DNA from: Foetidibacter luteolus
GTDB taxonomy: Bacteria > Bacteroidota > Bacteroidia > Chitinophagales > Chitinophagaceae
DNA: 64,000 nucleotides
Direction: 5' to 3'
Assembly: GCF_009650435.1 (NCBI RefSeq)
Contig: NZ_VVIP01000058.1
Span: 1 to 64,000 of the forward strand
Below the pieces are notes generated by a model. The model worked only from the letters and a program-made list of their open reading frames with translations. It searched no databases and was not told the origin of the DNA. Each line of letters begins with the position of its first letter. Position 1 is the first letter of the stretch. This document shows, in pieces, positions 8,997-18,600 of this stretch. The position numbers and the translations under genes are program-made.

Positions 8997-11900
8997 CACC
9001 TGTTGTTATTGCGGTGTAGGGTGCGGGGTTGTTGTGCACAAAGACCGCGACGGCAAATTAAGCGTTGAAGGAGACAAAGACCATCCTGTAAACCGCGGCA
9101 TGCTCTGCAGCAAAGGCATGAACCTGCATTACACCGTAATGGACAAAAGCGACCGGTTGCTATACCCTGAAATGCGCTACAACAAAAACATGCCGAAGCA
9201 AAGGGTAAGCTGGGATGCGGCCCTGGAAAGAACAGTTGCCGTGTTTAAAACGCTGATTGATAAATACGGCCCCGATTCAGTTGCGTTTTATGCTTCCGGC
9301 CAATGCCTTACCGAAGAATATTATGTAATTAATAAACTGATCAAAGGTTTTATAGGTAGCAATAACATAGATACCAATTCGAGGCTTTGCATGAGCAGCG
9401 CGGTAGCAGCCTACAAAATGAGCCTGGGGGAAGACAGTGTTCCGGTTGTTTATGACGACATTGAACTAACGGACTGCATTTTTGTGGCCGGCGCCAACCC
9501 GGCGTGGTGCCACCCTGTTTTATGGCGAAGGGTTGAAGCCGCCAAAGCAGCCAACCCACACCTGAAGATAATCGTTAGCGACCCACGCAAAACGCAAACC
9601 TGCGCCAATGCAGATGTACACCTGCAGCTAAGGCCGGGTACGGATATAATACTGCACCACGCCATAGGAAGGGTATTGATTGAGAATGGAGATATTGACA
9701 TTCACTTTATCAAACAGCATGCAGAAGGTTTTGAAGCCTACCGCGATAAGGTTATGCAGCGCGGTATTGCCGAAGCAGCAGCCATTTGCGATGTACCGGA
9801 ACAATTGATTTACGAGGCCGCAGAACATATTGGCAACGCCGGTGGCTTTATAACCATGTGGACGATGGGCTTAAACCAGAGCGTAGTGGGTGTAAACAAA
9901 AACCTAAGCCTCATTAACCTTAACCTGGTAACCGGCAAGATTGGCAAGCCCGGCAGCGGGCCACTTTCTTTAACCGGCCAGCCTAATGCCATGGGTGGCC
10001 GTGAAGTTGGCGGCCTTAGCAACCTGTTGCCTGCACACCGCAACCTGAACAATGAAGAAGACCGCTTGTATGTTCAGCAGTTCTGGAAAAGCAATCCCCT
10101 TTCGGCAAAGCCTGGTTATACCGCAACAGAAATTTTTGAAGCGCTGAACGATGGCCGGCTGAAAGCAATATGGATTATGGGCACCAACCCGCTGGTTAGT
10201 TTGCCTGATGTACGTATGGCCGAAGCGGCCCTTCAAAAGGCAAAGTTTGTGGTAGTGCAGGAAGTGAGCAACAGGGCAGAAACCCTGCGGTATGCCGACG
10301 TAGTATTACCTGCCGCTGCCTGGGCTGAGAAGGAAGGCACCATGACCAATGCGGAAAGAAGGATAACACACCTTAGCAAAATAACTGAAGCACCGGGAGA
10401 AGCTTTGCCTGACGCGGAAATTATTTGCCGCTTTGCCCAAATGATGGGCTTTGATGGCTTTGATTACAAACAGCCATCAGATATTTACGCCGAACACTGC
10501 CGCTTAACCGAAGGCACACATATTGACATCAGCGGTTTGAGCTACGAATTGCTGAAACAAAAAAGAAGTGTTCAGTGGCCATACACAAAAAACGAACACA
10601 ACAACAGCACAAAACGTTTATTTGAAGACCACAGGTTTTATACGTCGTCCGCTAAAGCTGTAATTCATGCGGTTGACGATAGTAATCAGTCAGAACCGCT
10701 AACCAACAACCTGCCTTTAATATTAACCACCGGCCGCATACGGGACCAATGGCATACCATGAGCAAGACCGGCAAGGTGAACAAACTGAAGCAACATATT
10801 GCCAACTCATTCCTGGAAATACACCCTGATGATGCAGGCAAAAGAAACATACACGAGAACGACCTGGTTGAAGTAACCAATGCGAGAGGCAATGTAAGAG
10901 TAAAAGCAAAGCTTACGGAAGACATTAAACCCGGCGTTGTGTTTTTACCCATGCATTGGGGAAAGATTTTAAACAACGATTTAAACAGGGCCAACAATTT
11001 AACCAACAATCTTGTTGACCCTGTATCTAAAGAACCTGATTTTAAGTTTTCCGCGGTAGAGGTAAAGCGTTATCAAAAGCCCAAACAAAAAATAGTGGTG
11101 ATTGGAGCCGGTGCCGGGGCTTGCGGCTTTGTAAGAAGTTACAGGGCGCTGAATACTGAAGATGAAATTGTGGTCTTCAGCAAAGAGAACTTTCCGTTTT
11201 ACAACAGGGTAATGCTGCCGGATTATATCAGCGGTGTACAGCAGTGGGAACAACTGGTGAAGATGACTGACCGTGAAGAATATGAACTGAACATTACTTT
11301 ACACCGGGGTGTTAGCGTTGAGCATGTAGACAGAGCAAACAAACAGGTTACCGACAGCAACGGCAGCGTACATAGTTATGATATACTGCTGATGGCCACG
11401 GGCAGCCGTGCAGCGCCCCTACGGGATATGCCACCGTTACCCGGCATATTTACCATGCGCAGCAGGCCGGATGCGGATGCGTTTAAACGGCATGTTAACC
11501 CGGCCAATGGCAAAGTAATTATTGTGGGCGGGGGCCTGCTGGGTATTGAATTGGCTGCATCGTTACGTGAAGTGAATGTGGAAGTAACCGTTATACAGCG
11601 CATATCCCGCCTGATGGACAGGCAGCTTGACCCATTGGGCAGCCAGTTATTGCACGAAGAACTCACCGACAAGGGTATTGACATTTACTACAATGACGAA
11701 ATTGAACGCTTTTTGGGCAATACACAAATAGAGGGCATACGCTTAAAAAGCGGGCTGCTGATCAATTGCCAGGCGGTTGTGGTGGCTATTGGAACAGTTG
11801 CCAATATTGAACTGGCGAAAGCCTGCGGGCTGGATTGCAAACGGGGTGTTGTAGTGGATGAATACCTGCAAACCAGCGACCCGGATATTTTCGCTATTGG

Positions 11901-12492
11901 AGAGATTGCGGAATTCAAAGGGTTTCTTTACGGCATTACGGCTGCGGCTGAACAGCAGGCGGAAATTGTGGCGCAATACCTGAACGGGGATATTGCAAAA
12001 TATTATGAGGGCTCTTTGCTGATGAACATTTTAAAGATGCATGGCACAGACCTTTGCTCACTCGGCATAACCCAATGCCCTGATGACCCGGCCTATGAAG
12101 AAGTGGTGTTTATTGACAAAGCCAAACGCTACTACAAAAAATGCATCATACACAACGACAGGCTTGTAGGCGCCATACTGATTGGCGACAAAAGTGAGTT
12201 CCTGGAGTTTCGTGACCTGATACAAAACAGGATGGAGCTAAGTGAAAAGCGTTTGCTGTTATTGCGTTCGGGCAAAAAGGCTGAACCCGTAATTGGCAAG
12301 CTGGTATGTAGCTGCGGCAGCGTGGGCGAAGGCAATATTGAAAATAAAATAAAAGCAGGTTGCATTGAGTTAAAAGCACTGTGCCAGGCCAGCGGCGCAG
12401 GAATGGGCTGCGGAAGTTGTCGCCCGGAAGTACAGGCTATCCTGGAGAAACACATGGGCAAGTACGAAGTTAGAAATACGAAGTACTTGTAA
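8929..12492 (+). CDS. nasA: Assimilatory nitrate reductase fused to NAD(P)H/FAD and BFD modules
   Basis: A 1187-residue multidomain protein. Order: [4Fe-4S] motif CCYCGVGCG...CSKG (about 25-64), molybdopterin oxidoreductase domain (about 80-500), molybdopterin-dinucleotide-binding domain (about 597-715, TTGRIRDQWHTMS), NirB/NasB-like FAD/NAD(P) domain (about 720-1110, VVIGAGAGACGF and VGGGLLGIELAA), and BFD-type [2Fe-2S] domain (about 1123-1172, CSC...CGSC). It would reduce nitrate to nitrite in the cytoplasm and carry its own electron input. The start is TTG at 8929; an in-frame TAA at 8923 excludes anything upstream and no ATG precedes the iron-sulfur motif. The first 20 or so residues come from the 88-bp duplication and a family B repeat. 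The last 10 codons and the stop come from a family C repeat. Confidence 0.94.
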   Translation: MSDFGKNQEANKLPLQGAGGYRTTCCYCGVGCGVVVHKDRDGKLSVEGDKDHPVNRGMLCSKGMNLHYTVMDKSDRLLYPEMRYNKNMPKQRVSWDAALERTVAVFKTLIDKYGPDSVAFYASGQCLTEEYYVINKLIKGFIGSNNIDTNSRLCMSSAVAAYKMSLGEDSVPVVYDDIELTDCIFVAGANPAWCHPVLWRRVEAAKAANPHLKIIVSDPRKTQTCANADVHLQLRPGTDIILHHAIGRVLIENGDIDIHFIKQHAEGFEAYRDKVMQRGIAEAAAICDVPEQLIYEAAEHIGNAGGFITMWTMGLNQSVVGVNKNLSLINLNLVTGKIGKPGSGPLSLTGQPNAMGGREVGGLSNLLPAHRNLNNEEDRLYVQQFWKSNPLSAKPGYTATEIFEALNDGRLKAIWIMGTNPLVSLPDVRMAEAALQKAKFVVVQEVSNRAETLRYADVVLPAAAWAEKEGTMTNAERRITHLSKITEAPGEALPDAEIICRFAQMMGFDGFDYKQPSDIYAEHCRLTEGTHIDISGLSYELLKQKRSVQWPYTKNEHNNSTKRLFEDHRFYTSSAKAVIHAVDDSNQSEPLTNNLPLILTTGRIRDQWHTMSKTGKVNKLKQHIANSFLEIHPDDAGKRNIHENDLVEVTNARGNVRVKAKLTEDIKPGVVFLPMHWGKILNNDLNRANNLTNNLVDPVSKEPDFKFSAVEVKRYQKPKQKIVVIGAGAGACGFVRSYRALNTEDEIVVFSKENFPFYNRVMLPDYISGVQQWEQLVKMTDREEYELNITLHRGVSVEHVDRANKQVTDSNGSVHSYDILLMATGSRAAPLRDMPPLPGIFTMRSRPDADAFKRHVNPANGKVIIVGGGLLGIELAASLREVNVEVTVIQRISRLMDRQLDPLGSQLLHEELTDKGIDIYYNDEIERFLGNTQIEGIRLKSGLLINCQAVVVAIGTVANIELAKACGLDCKRGVVVDEYLQTSDPDIFAIGEIAEFKGFLYGITAAAEQQAEIVAQYLNGDIAKYYEGSLLMNILKMHGTDLCSLGITQCPDDPAYEEVVFIDKAKRYYKKCIIHNDRLVGAILIGDKSEFLEFRDLIQNRMELSEKRLLLLRSGKKAEPVIGKLVCSCGSVGEGNIENKIKAGCIELKALCQASGAGMGCGSCRPEVQAILEKHMGKYEVRNTKYL

Positions 12493-13016
12493 ATATGTAA
12501 GATGTTTGATGTGGGATGTACGATGTAACAAGTACGAAGTTTGAAGTACGAAGTACCTTTTTTATGTAAGATGTTTGATGTGGGATGTACGATGTAAACA
12601 AAGTACGATTTACGAAGTACGAAGTACCTTTCTTATGTAAAGTGTTCGATGTGAGATGTACGATGTAACAGGTACGAAGTTTGAAGTACGAAGTACCTTT
12701 TTTATGTAAGATGTTTTATGTGAGATGTACGATGTAAACAAAGTACGATTTACGAAGTACGAAGTACCTTTCTTATGTAAAGTGTTCGATGTGAGATGTA
12801 CGATGTAACAGGTACGAAGTTTGAAGTACGAAGTACCTTTTTTATGTAAGATGTTTTATGTGAGATGTACGATGTAAACAAAGTACGATTTACGAAGTAC
12901 GAAGTACCTTTCTTATGTAAAGTGTTTGATGTGAGATGTGCGATGCAACAAGTACGAAGTTTGAAGTACGAAGTACCTTTATGTAAAGTGTTTGATGTGG
13001 GATTTACGATGTATAG
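12461..13016 (+). repeat. Family C tandem array: eight 70-bp units as 140-bp dimers
   Basis: Units begin at about 12461, 12531, 12602, 12671, 12741, 12811, 12881 and 12951. Alternate units are more alike (AGTACGAAGTTTGAAG versus AAGTACGATTTACGAAG), giving a 140-base higher-order period. Each unit has a GTACGAAGTAC core followed by TTT runs, then ATGTAA, then GATGTGAGATGTACGATGTAA-like text. The first unit overlaps the end of nasA and supplies its stop codon. Units are close to identical, with no unique spacers, so this is not a CRISPR array. Confidence 0.9.
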
Positions 13017-13019
13017 CTG

Positions 13020-13134
13020 CAAACTGGCTATCTACGCTTAGATAAAAGCTGAATAAAGAACAAGGCGTACAAGAGTGCGACGCAACGGAGGCCTCATGGT
13101 AGTTCATCCAGCCGGGCCCAAAAAAATTTTGAAC
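13020..13134 (-). repeat. Family A element upstream of the rubredoxin gene
   Basis: Reverse orientation copy, core GTACAAGAGTGCGACGCAAC at about 13067-13086, followed by CCGGGCCC. It holds an in-frame GTG at 13075 that would lengthen the next gene with repeat-derived residues (MRRNGG...). Confidence 0.75.
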
Positions 13135-14628
13135 ATGAAAGATTATTCAATCATTAAAATCAATTTTCCCGGCGGTATTATATCACCGGGAAATTTGTAC
13201 AACATATTAGTGGCGGCGGGTAAAGCAAGCGTACAACAGGTTAGGTTTGGGCTGCGGCAACAATTGCTGGCAGAAGTAGCAGCGCCGGACATGCCCGTAT
13301 TTACCGCAGAACTGGCAAGCCTTGGCATACACTACGAGACAGATGCGGACAAATATCCCAACATATTAAGCTCCTACCCTGCCGCGGCCATTTTAAGTAC
13401 ACATGGCTGGCTTACGGAAGGCATTTATAAGGATGTGCTGGACATGATGGGGACGCCGCCAATTCTGAAGATAAATCTTTGTGATGCCAACCAGAGTTTT
13501 ACGCCATTGCTTACCGGCAATATTAACTGGGTATCATCTCCCCAACCGCATTTCTGGCATTTATTTATCAGGTTTCCTAAAACAAATACGGTGTATGAAT
13601 GGAGGGACTTGATATATACGAATGATGTGGCAAGGATGTCGAAACATATTGAAGAGCTGATATTGCAATGTGCAGCTTTATTTTATGATAACCCGGATGC
13701 AAGTGGCGATGATTTATACAATATGGTACAAAGAGAAAATTACATAAGTAAGCAGGCAGAAAAACCTGTTGCAATGCCTGTTTTTAACCTGCCGTATTAC
13801 GAAGGGCTTAACCGGTACTACGATAAATACTGGCTGGGCATTTACAGGCGAGATGAATTGTATGACACAGAATTTTTGAAAGCCCTATGTATACTTTGCC
13901 TGGAAACAAGGATAGGGTTGTTATGCGCTACACCCTGGAAATCACTTATTATAAAAAACATAGAAGAGAAAGACCGGATATTATGGAACAACCTGCTTAC
14001 CAAATTCCAGGTTAATGTACGGCACGCGGCCAACGAACTCAACTTCCAGGTAGAAGATAACTGCAATGAAGGGCTGGCCCTTAAAAGGCTGCTGGTAAAG
14101 CACTTGAATGATAATGATACCAGGACCTCGGGCATTTGCATTGGTATTAAAACAAGAAGCAAAAGTGAAATTTTCAGCAGCATTCTTGTAAAGCGCAGGG
14201 CATTGCTTAAGATTGGGCGGCTTGAATTATTTTACGTGTATGATATTCTGTGTGCACATGACTTTAACCCGAACGAAAGAACAGCAATGGCTTTTAGCAA
14301 AGGAAACCCCAAAGCATTGCTGCCGGAACAATTGAGAAGAGCTATACTGGCCGCCTGCAACCAACAGGGTAAGAACATTAACCTTGCAGAAAAAAGAGCT
14401 GCAGCAAAGAAACAAAAGACAATTACCGATAAAGTTAACCGGCAACGAACGGTACATCAATGCATGCATTGTCTTACAGTGTACGATGAGGCGTTTGGGG
14501 AGCCCGATAACAATATACTGCCGGGAACTGCTTTTAACACAATAGCTGAGTCTTATCAATGTCCTTTATGTGAAGCGGAGAAGAGTAATTTTAAGGAAAT
14601 AACAGTTGAAGAGACGGCAATTGCTTAA
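13135..14628 (+). CDS. Rubredoxin-domain protein with nitrite/sulfite-reductase-like N-terminus
   Basis: A 497-residue protein when started at ATG 13135 (MKDYSIIKINFPGG). A GTG at 13075 would add 20 residues read from a family A repeat, which is unlikely. The N-terminal region (FPGGIISPGNLYNIL, VRFGLRQQLL) resembles the ferredoxin-like half domain of nitrite/sulfite reductases. The CX5C plus CX3C set for siroheme/[4Fe-4S] is absent, so it cannot be a normal siroheme enzyme. The C-terminus is a rubredoxin: CMHC (about 446-449) and CPLC (about 480-483) around an iron. Sitting last in the nitrate cluster, it may be an electron carrier or assembly partner for NirB or NasA; that role is inferred. 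Confidence 0.8.
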   Translation: MKDYSIIKINFPGGIISPGNLYNILVAAGKASVQQVRFGLRQQLLAEVAAPDMPVFTAELASLGIHYETDADKYPNILSSYPAAAILSTHGWLTEGIYKDVLDMMGTPPILKINLCDANQSFTPLLTGNINWVSSPQPHFWHLFIRFPKTNTVYEWRDLIYTNDVARMSKHIEELILQCAALFYDNPDASGDDLYNMVQRENYISKQAEKPVAMPVFNLPYYEGLNRYYDKYWLGIYRRDELYDTEFLKALCILCLETRIGLLCATPWKSLIIKNIEEKDRILWNNLLTKFQVNVRHAANELNFQVEDNCNEGLALKRLLVKHLNDNDTRTSGICIGIKTRSKSEIFSSILVKRRALLKIGRLELFYVYDILCAHDFNPNERTAMAFSKGNPKALLPEQLRRAILAACNQQGKNINLAEKRAAAKKQKTITDKVNRQRTVHQCMHCLTVYDEAFGEPDNNILPGTAFNTIAESYQCPLCEAEKSNFKEITVEETAIA

Positions 14629-14637
14629 TGAAATTTA

Positions 14638-15519
14638 CTACAGTGTTCTCTTGCCAGACCATGTGCCTTTCAATGCGTCTGCCTTATTCTCCCACTGGCC
14701 GGCACATGTGTTGTTATTTAGTTTTCCGGTAAATGTGGCCCCGGAACTGGCGGTACCGGAAATATTGTTACCATTGATGGTACCATCAACAAGATAAGAC
14801 TGGTTAAACCTTCCCGACTTTGAAAGACCGGTAATGATATTGCCCTGAATAAGCGCCGTAAAAGGCCCAAAATCATTACCCGCTATGCTGCCTTCAAAAC
14901 ACCTTACCAATTGCGAGGATGTTTCTTTTTTTACGATAACACTTATTTCGGGATGATCATCAATAGAAAGGCTGGCCGTGGGATTAGTGCCGTTTGCGTT
15001 TACATTGAAATACAACGAGCTGAATTTACCCGAAAAGTAGGCGCCTGTTATGTCCTGGCCATCCTGCACTGAACTTGTAGTTATTAAAGTGTCTTGTTTG
15101 TTGTCAAGCGTTACAAAGGCAGCTATTACACCAGGGGTATTGCCAACAGCAATCTTTACAGTTCCGGATGAGCCAACAAAAACGCCTTTATAAATACCGA
15201 AAGAAGAATTGTTGAATGAAGCTTTAGCTTCCGGCGTTTTTGCCAGCATTGTATCCGCTACAGACCCTGTGATTTTTAATGAAACACCTGCTTTAACTGT
15301 AACGCTATGCTCTTGGGGGTAAAGCGCAATGCAAACTGCGTCTGCATCAACTATCAAATCATAGTCAAGAAAAACAACACTGTTAGCGGAAGGGATAGTT
15401 GCATTGCCCCAAGTGGAAGCATCGCTCCAATTGCCTTGCTTAACATTTCTTACTGTGTCCTGGGCAGTCGTCAGTCCGGCAATACCCAATAGCATGGCTA
15501 ACACAAAAAAGAATCTCAT
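14638..15519 (-). CDS. Secreted hypothetical protein
   Basis: A 293-residue protein with a clear signal peptide (MRFFFVLAMLLGIAGLTTAQ). The mature start, GNWSDASTWGNATIPSAN, followed by beta-rich sequence, is a pattern often seen in Bacteroidota exported and adhesin-like proteins. The rest is rich in Ser, Thr, Asn and Gly, with no catalytic motif recognised. It converges with the rubredoxin gene, with only 9 bases between stops. Function unknown. Confidence 0.75.
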   Translation of the reverse strand: MRFFFVLAMLLGIAGLTTAQDTVRNVKQGNWSDASTWGNATIPSANSVVFLDYDLIVDADAVCIALYPQEHSVTVKAGVSLKITGSVADTMLAKTPEAKASFNNSSFGIYKGVFVGSSGTVKIAVGNTPGVIAAFVTLDNKQDTLITTSSVQDGQDITGAYFSGKFSSLYFNVNANGTNPTASLSIDDHPEISVIVKKETSSQLVRCFEGSIAGNDFGPFTALIQGNIITGLSKSGRFNQSYLVDGTINGNNISGTASSGATFTGKLNNNTCAGQWENKADALKGTWSGKRTL

Positions 15520-15670
15520 GGTGTTTACAGAGGTTGATATGTTTTGAAATAAAGTTTACCGGCAGCGTATGCAGGTTTAGGGCTTAACAAAGTTTATTGG
15601 AGCAAGTAATTTGCTAATATAATCATGAAATAGAGAAAGGCAGCAAGCAAGGTTAAAAAAATTGGCAAGG

Positions 15671-18600
15671 TTAATTCAGGTTCGCCATACCGGCGCCGTT
15701 AATATGCTGTAAAACAACATCAGCCTCTGCTTTAATATCATCCAGTAACTCCGTGGCGGCAGTTACATTAAATACATGCATTGTTTCGAGTAAGCGGGCC
15801 AGGTGCGCCAGTTCATCCATACCAGCCACCAGCGCTGTACCTTTTAACTTATGCGCCGCGGCATTTAGTGCCGGCAGGTTATTTTGTGACAATGCTTCCT
15901 GCAGTTCAACCAATGACAATGACAGTTCTTCCCTGGAAAGCTGCAGAAATTCATCAAGGGCTTCCATATTATTATCAAGAAACGCTACTACCTGGTTTAA
16001 GTTAAAATGCCGCTTTTCTTTTTCTAAGGTAACTGCTTCAACCGGCGCCGTTTCCTTTGCATATACCCACTTATCCAGCACCTGCAGCAAATGCTCTTCT
16101 ACAAAAGGCTTTGTAATAAAATCATTCATCCCCGCTTCCAGGCAACGCTCCTTCTCCCCTTTTACATTACCGGCTGTTAAAGCTATAATGGGCACATGCG
16201 TATGTTGTTGCATAAGCCGCAGGTTACGGGTTGCCTCGTAGCCGTTCATTTCCGGCATTTGTATATCCATAAAAATAATATCAGGCTTTACCAGCCTGCA
16301 ATGGGCCAATGCATCGTTGCCATTACGGGCTTCCAGTATAACAGCCTGCGGAACGGCTCTCTTAACAATAGTTTTTGCCAGCAGCATGTTAACGCTGTTG
16401 TCTTCCGCTATCAGCACGGTTATATCATGCTTCTGTGTTGCTTTTTTGTTGCTGGTCTTTGCTTCAAAGCCCTTCGTCCCTTTTAGGGATACGTTAGAAA
16501 GCGCTTTGAACAGTTCCTGCATCTTAACAGGTTTCGCTATGCGGGTATTTATCTTCAGTTCTTCACAGCACTTTATCATTTTTTCATCATCGGCAGAACT
16601 ATATAAAAGTATAACGTTGGTGGCCGATACAGGCCCTGAAAAATTCTCTCTTATTTTACGGGTAGTCTCCAGGCCATCCAGGTGCGGCATGTGGTAGTCC
16701 ATAAAGATGGCATCAAAACTTTCACCGCCAGCCAGCAGGTTAAGGGCGTCAAACCCGTTACGTGCCTCTACGGAAGTAATGTTTTTAAGCAGCAGCATCT
16801 CCTTTAAAATGTAACGGTTGTTATCGTTATCATCTACAATCAAAACGTGCTTAACTGCGCCTTCGTCCTGCCAGTTAACAGCTTCGCCATGCGCAGTTTT
16901 TACCTTTAAATCAAAATAAAACCGGCTGCCATACCCCGGCCTGCTTTCCAGCCTCATGCGGCTGCCCATAAGCCCCAGCAACTTGTTGGAAATGGTTAAA
17001 CCCAGGCCCGTGCCGCCATACTTGCGGGTGGTAGAAGCATCCTCCTGCAAAAAAGCCTCAAAAATCTTGTCCTGTTTTTCTGCCGGTATGCCAATACCGG
17101 AATCCAGCACTTCAAAACGCAGCACTGCCTCTTCCGGAGAATGCTGATTAATTATATCAATCTTCAGCTCTATTTCACCTTTTTCGGTAAACTTAATGGC
17201 ATTGCCCAGCAGGTTTATCAACACCTGTTTAAGCCTTATCTCGTCGGCCCAGATAAACCGGGGAAGGCCCGGCGGTACATGCAGCAAAAGTTCCAGGTTT
17301 TTCTGCTGTGCCTGGTAACTGATGATATCCGTGGCCTGGCTGGCCATTTCATGCAGGTCGCACTTGCTTATGTCCAGTTCCAGTTTACCCGCTTCAATTT
17401 TAGAGAAATCAAGTATGTCGTTAATAATATTCAGCAATGCGTTGGCAGACTGGTTAACAATAGAAAGGTATTGCTTCTGTGTATCGGTAAGGGCGGTTTT
17501 CAGCACCAGGTCTGTAAAGCCAATAACGCCGTTAAGCGGCGTACGTATTTCATGGCTCATATTAGCCAGGAATTCTGATTTGGCAATGCTCGCCTGCTCG
17601 GCATTGTACTTGGCCTTGCGTAATTCTTCCCGTTGCAGGCAAACCTGTGTTATATCCTGGGTAAACATCATAATGCCGCCAACAGTGCCATCATACTGGT
17701 ACCAGGGCCTTACCTCCCAACGCAGGTATTGATCCTGCTGCCAGCCCGGCGGCCGCCATATATCTTCATCATTGGTTTCCACTACGCCATCCAGGCAGCG
17801 CTGGTGTATGGCTTTCCACTCCTGCGTTATGTTTGGAAACACTTCGTAATGAGAACGGCCAATCAACTCCTTCCCTTCCAGCCTGTATTCTTCCACCCAT
17901 CGTTTGCTTACTGCCACGTAATTAATATCCCTGTCAAACATGGCTACGGCCGCAGGGGCATGGTCCACAAAAGCCAATAACCTGGAGCGTTCTACGGACA
18001 AAGCATGCTCTGCCTTGCGCCGTTGTGTAATATCTGTGGCTATGCCCAGGTAACCAATAATACATTCATTAATATCCCTTATAGGCGTTACCACCAGCGA
18101 TACGGTACAACGTGAACCATCTTTTCTTATAAACGTCCAGGTTCTTTTATCAGAGCCGCAAATTTCAGATTTATGCACAAACACCCGGTAACCTTCTACA
18201 GGTGTATTGAATTCTTCGGTAAGCGCTATGCCAGCCAGCCGTACCTCCTCCGCATCGTGTATTATTTCCGGGGTTTGCTTACCTACCATTTCTTCGGCGG
18301 TATAACCCAGCAATCTTTCCGCCCCTTTGTTAAAAACGGTAATAATGCCATCAGTGCGGGATGCAATAATACTTACCTCGGAAGCCGATTGCAGCACATC
18401 ATTAAACAATTTGCGTGAATGTATAATTTCAAGTTCCGCCTTCTTCTTATCATTAATGTCCTGCAGGGTGCCATACAACCTTTTGCAAATGCCATTCTCC
18501 ATGCCTGGGTTCCCTTGAGCCCTTACCCATATTTCCCGGCCCTTTGCAGTAACAATCTGCAACTCGAGATCCCAGGGCTTACCTTCTGTTACTGCGGCAT

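Noticed and set aside
12461..13016. CRISPR-like look of the tandem array
   Set aside because: Units are contiguous and nearly identical, with no unique spacers and no cas genes in the window.
12750..13022. Open frame of 90 codons on the minus strand across the tandem array
   Set aside because: It is simply the translated family C repeat, with recurrent SYIxHKT/KVLRTS text and no gene-like context.
14638..14797. Plus-strand open frame overlapping the secreted protein gene
   Set aside because: Short, without motif, and antisense to the better supported gene with a signal peptide.
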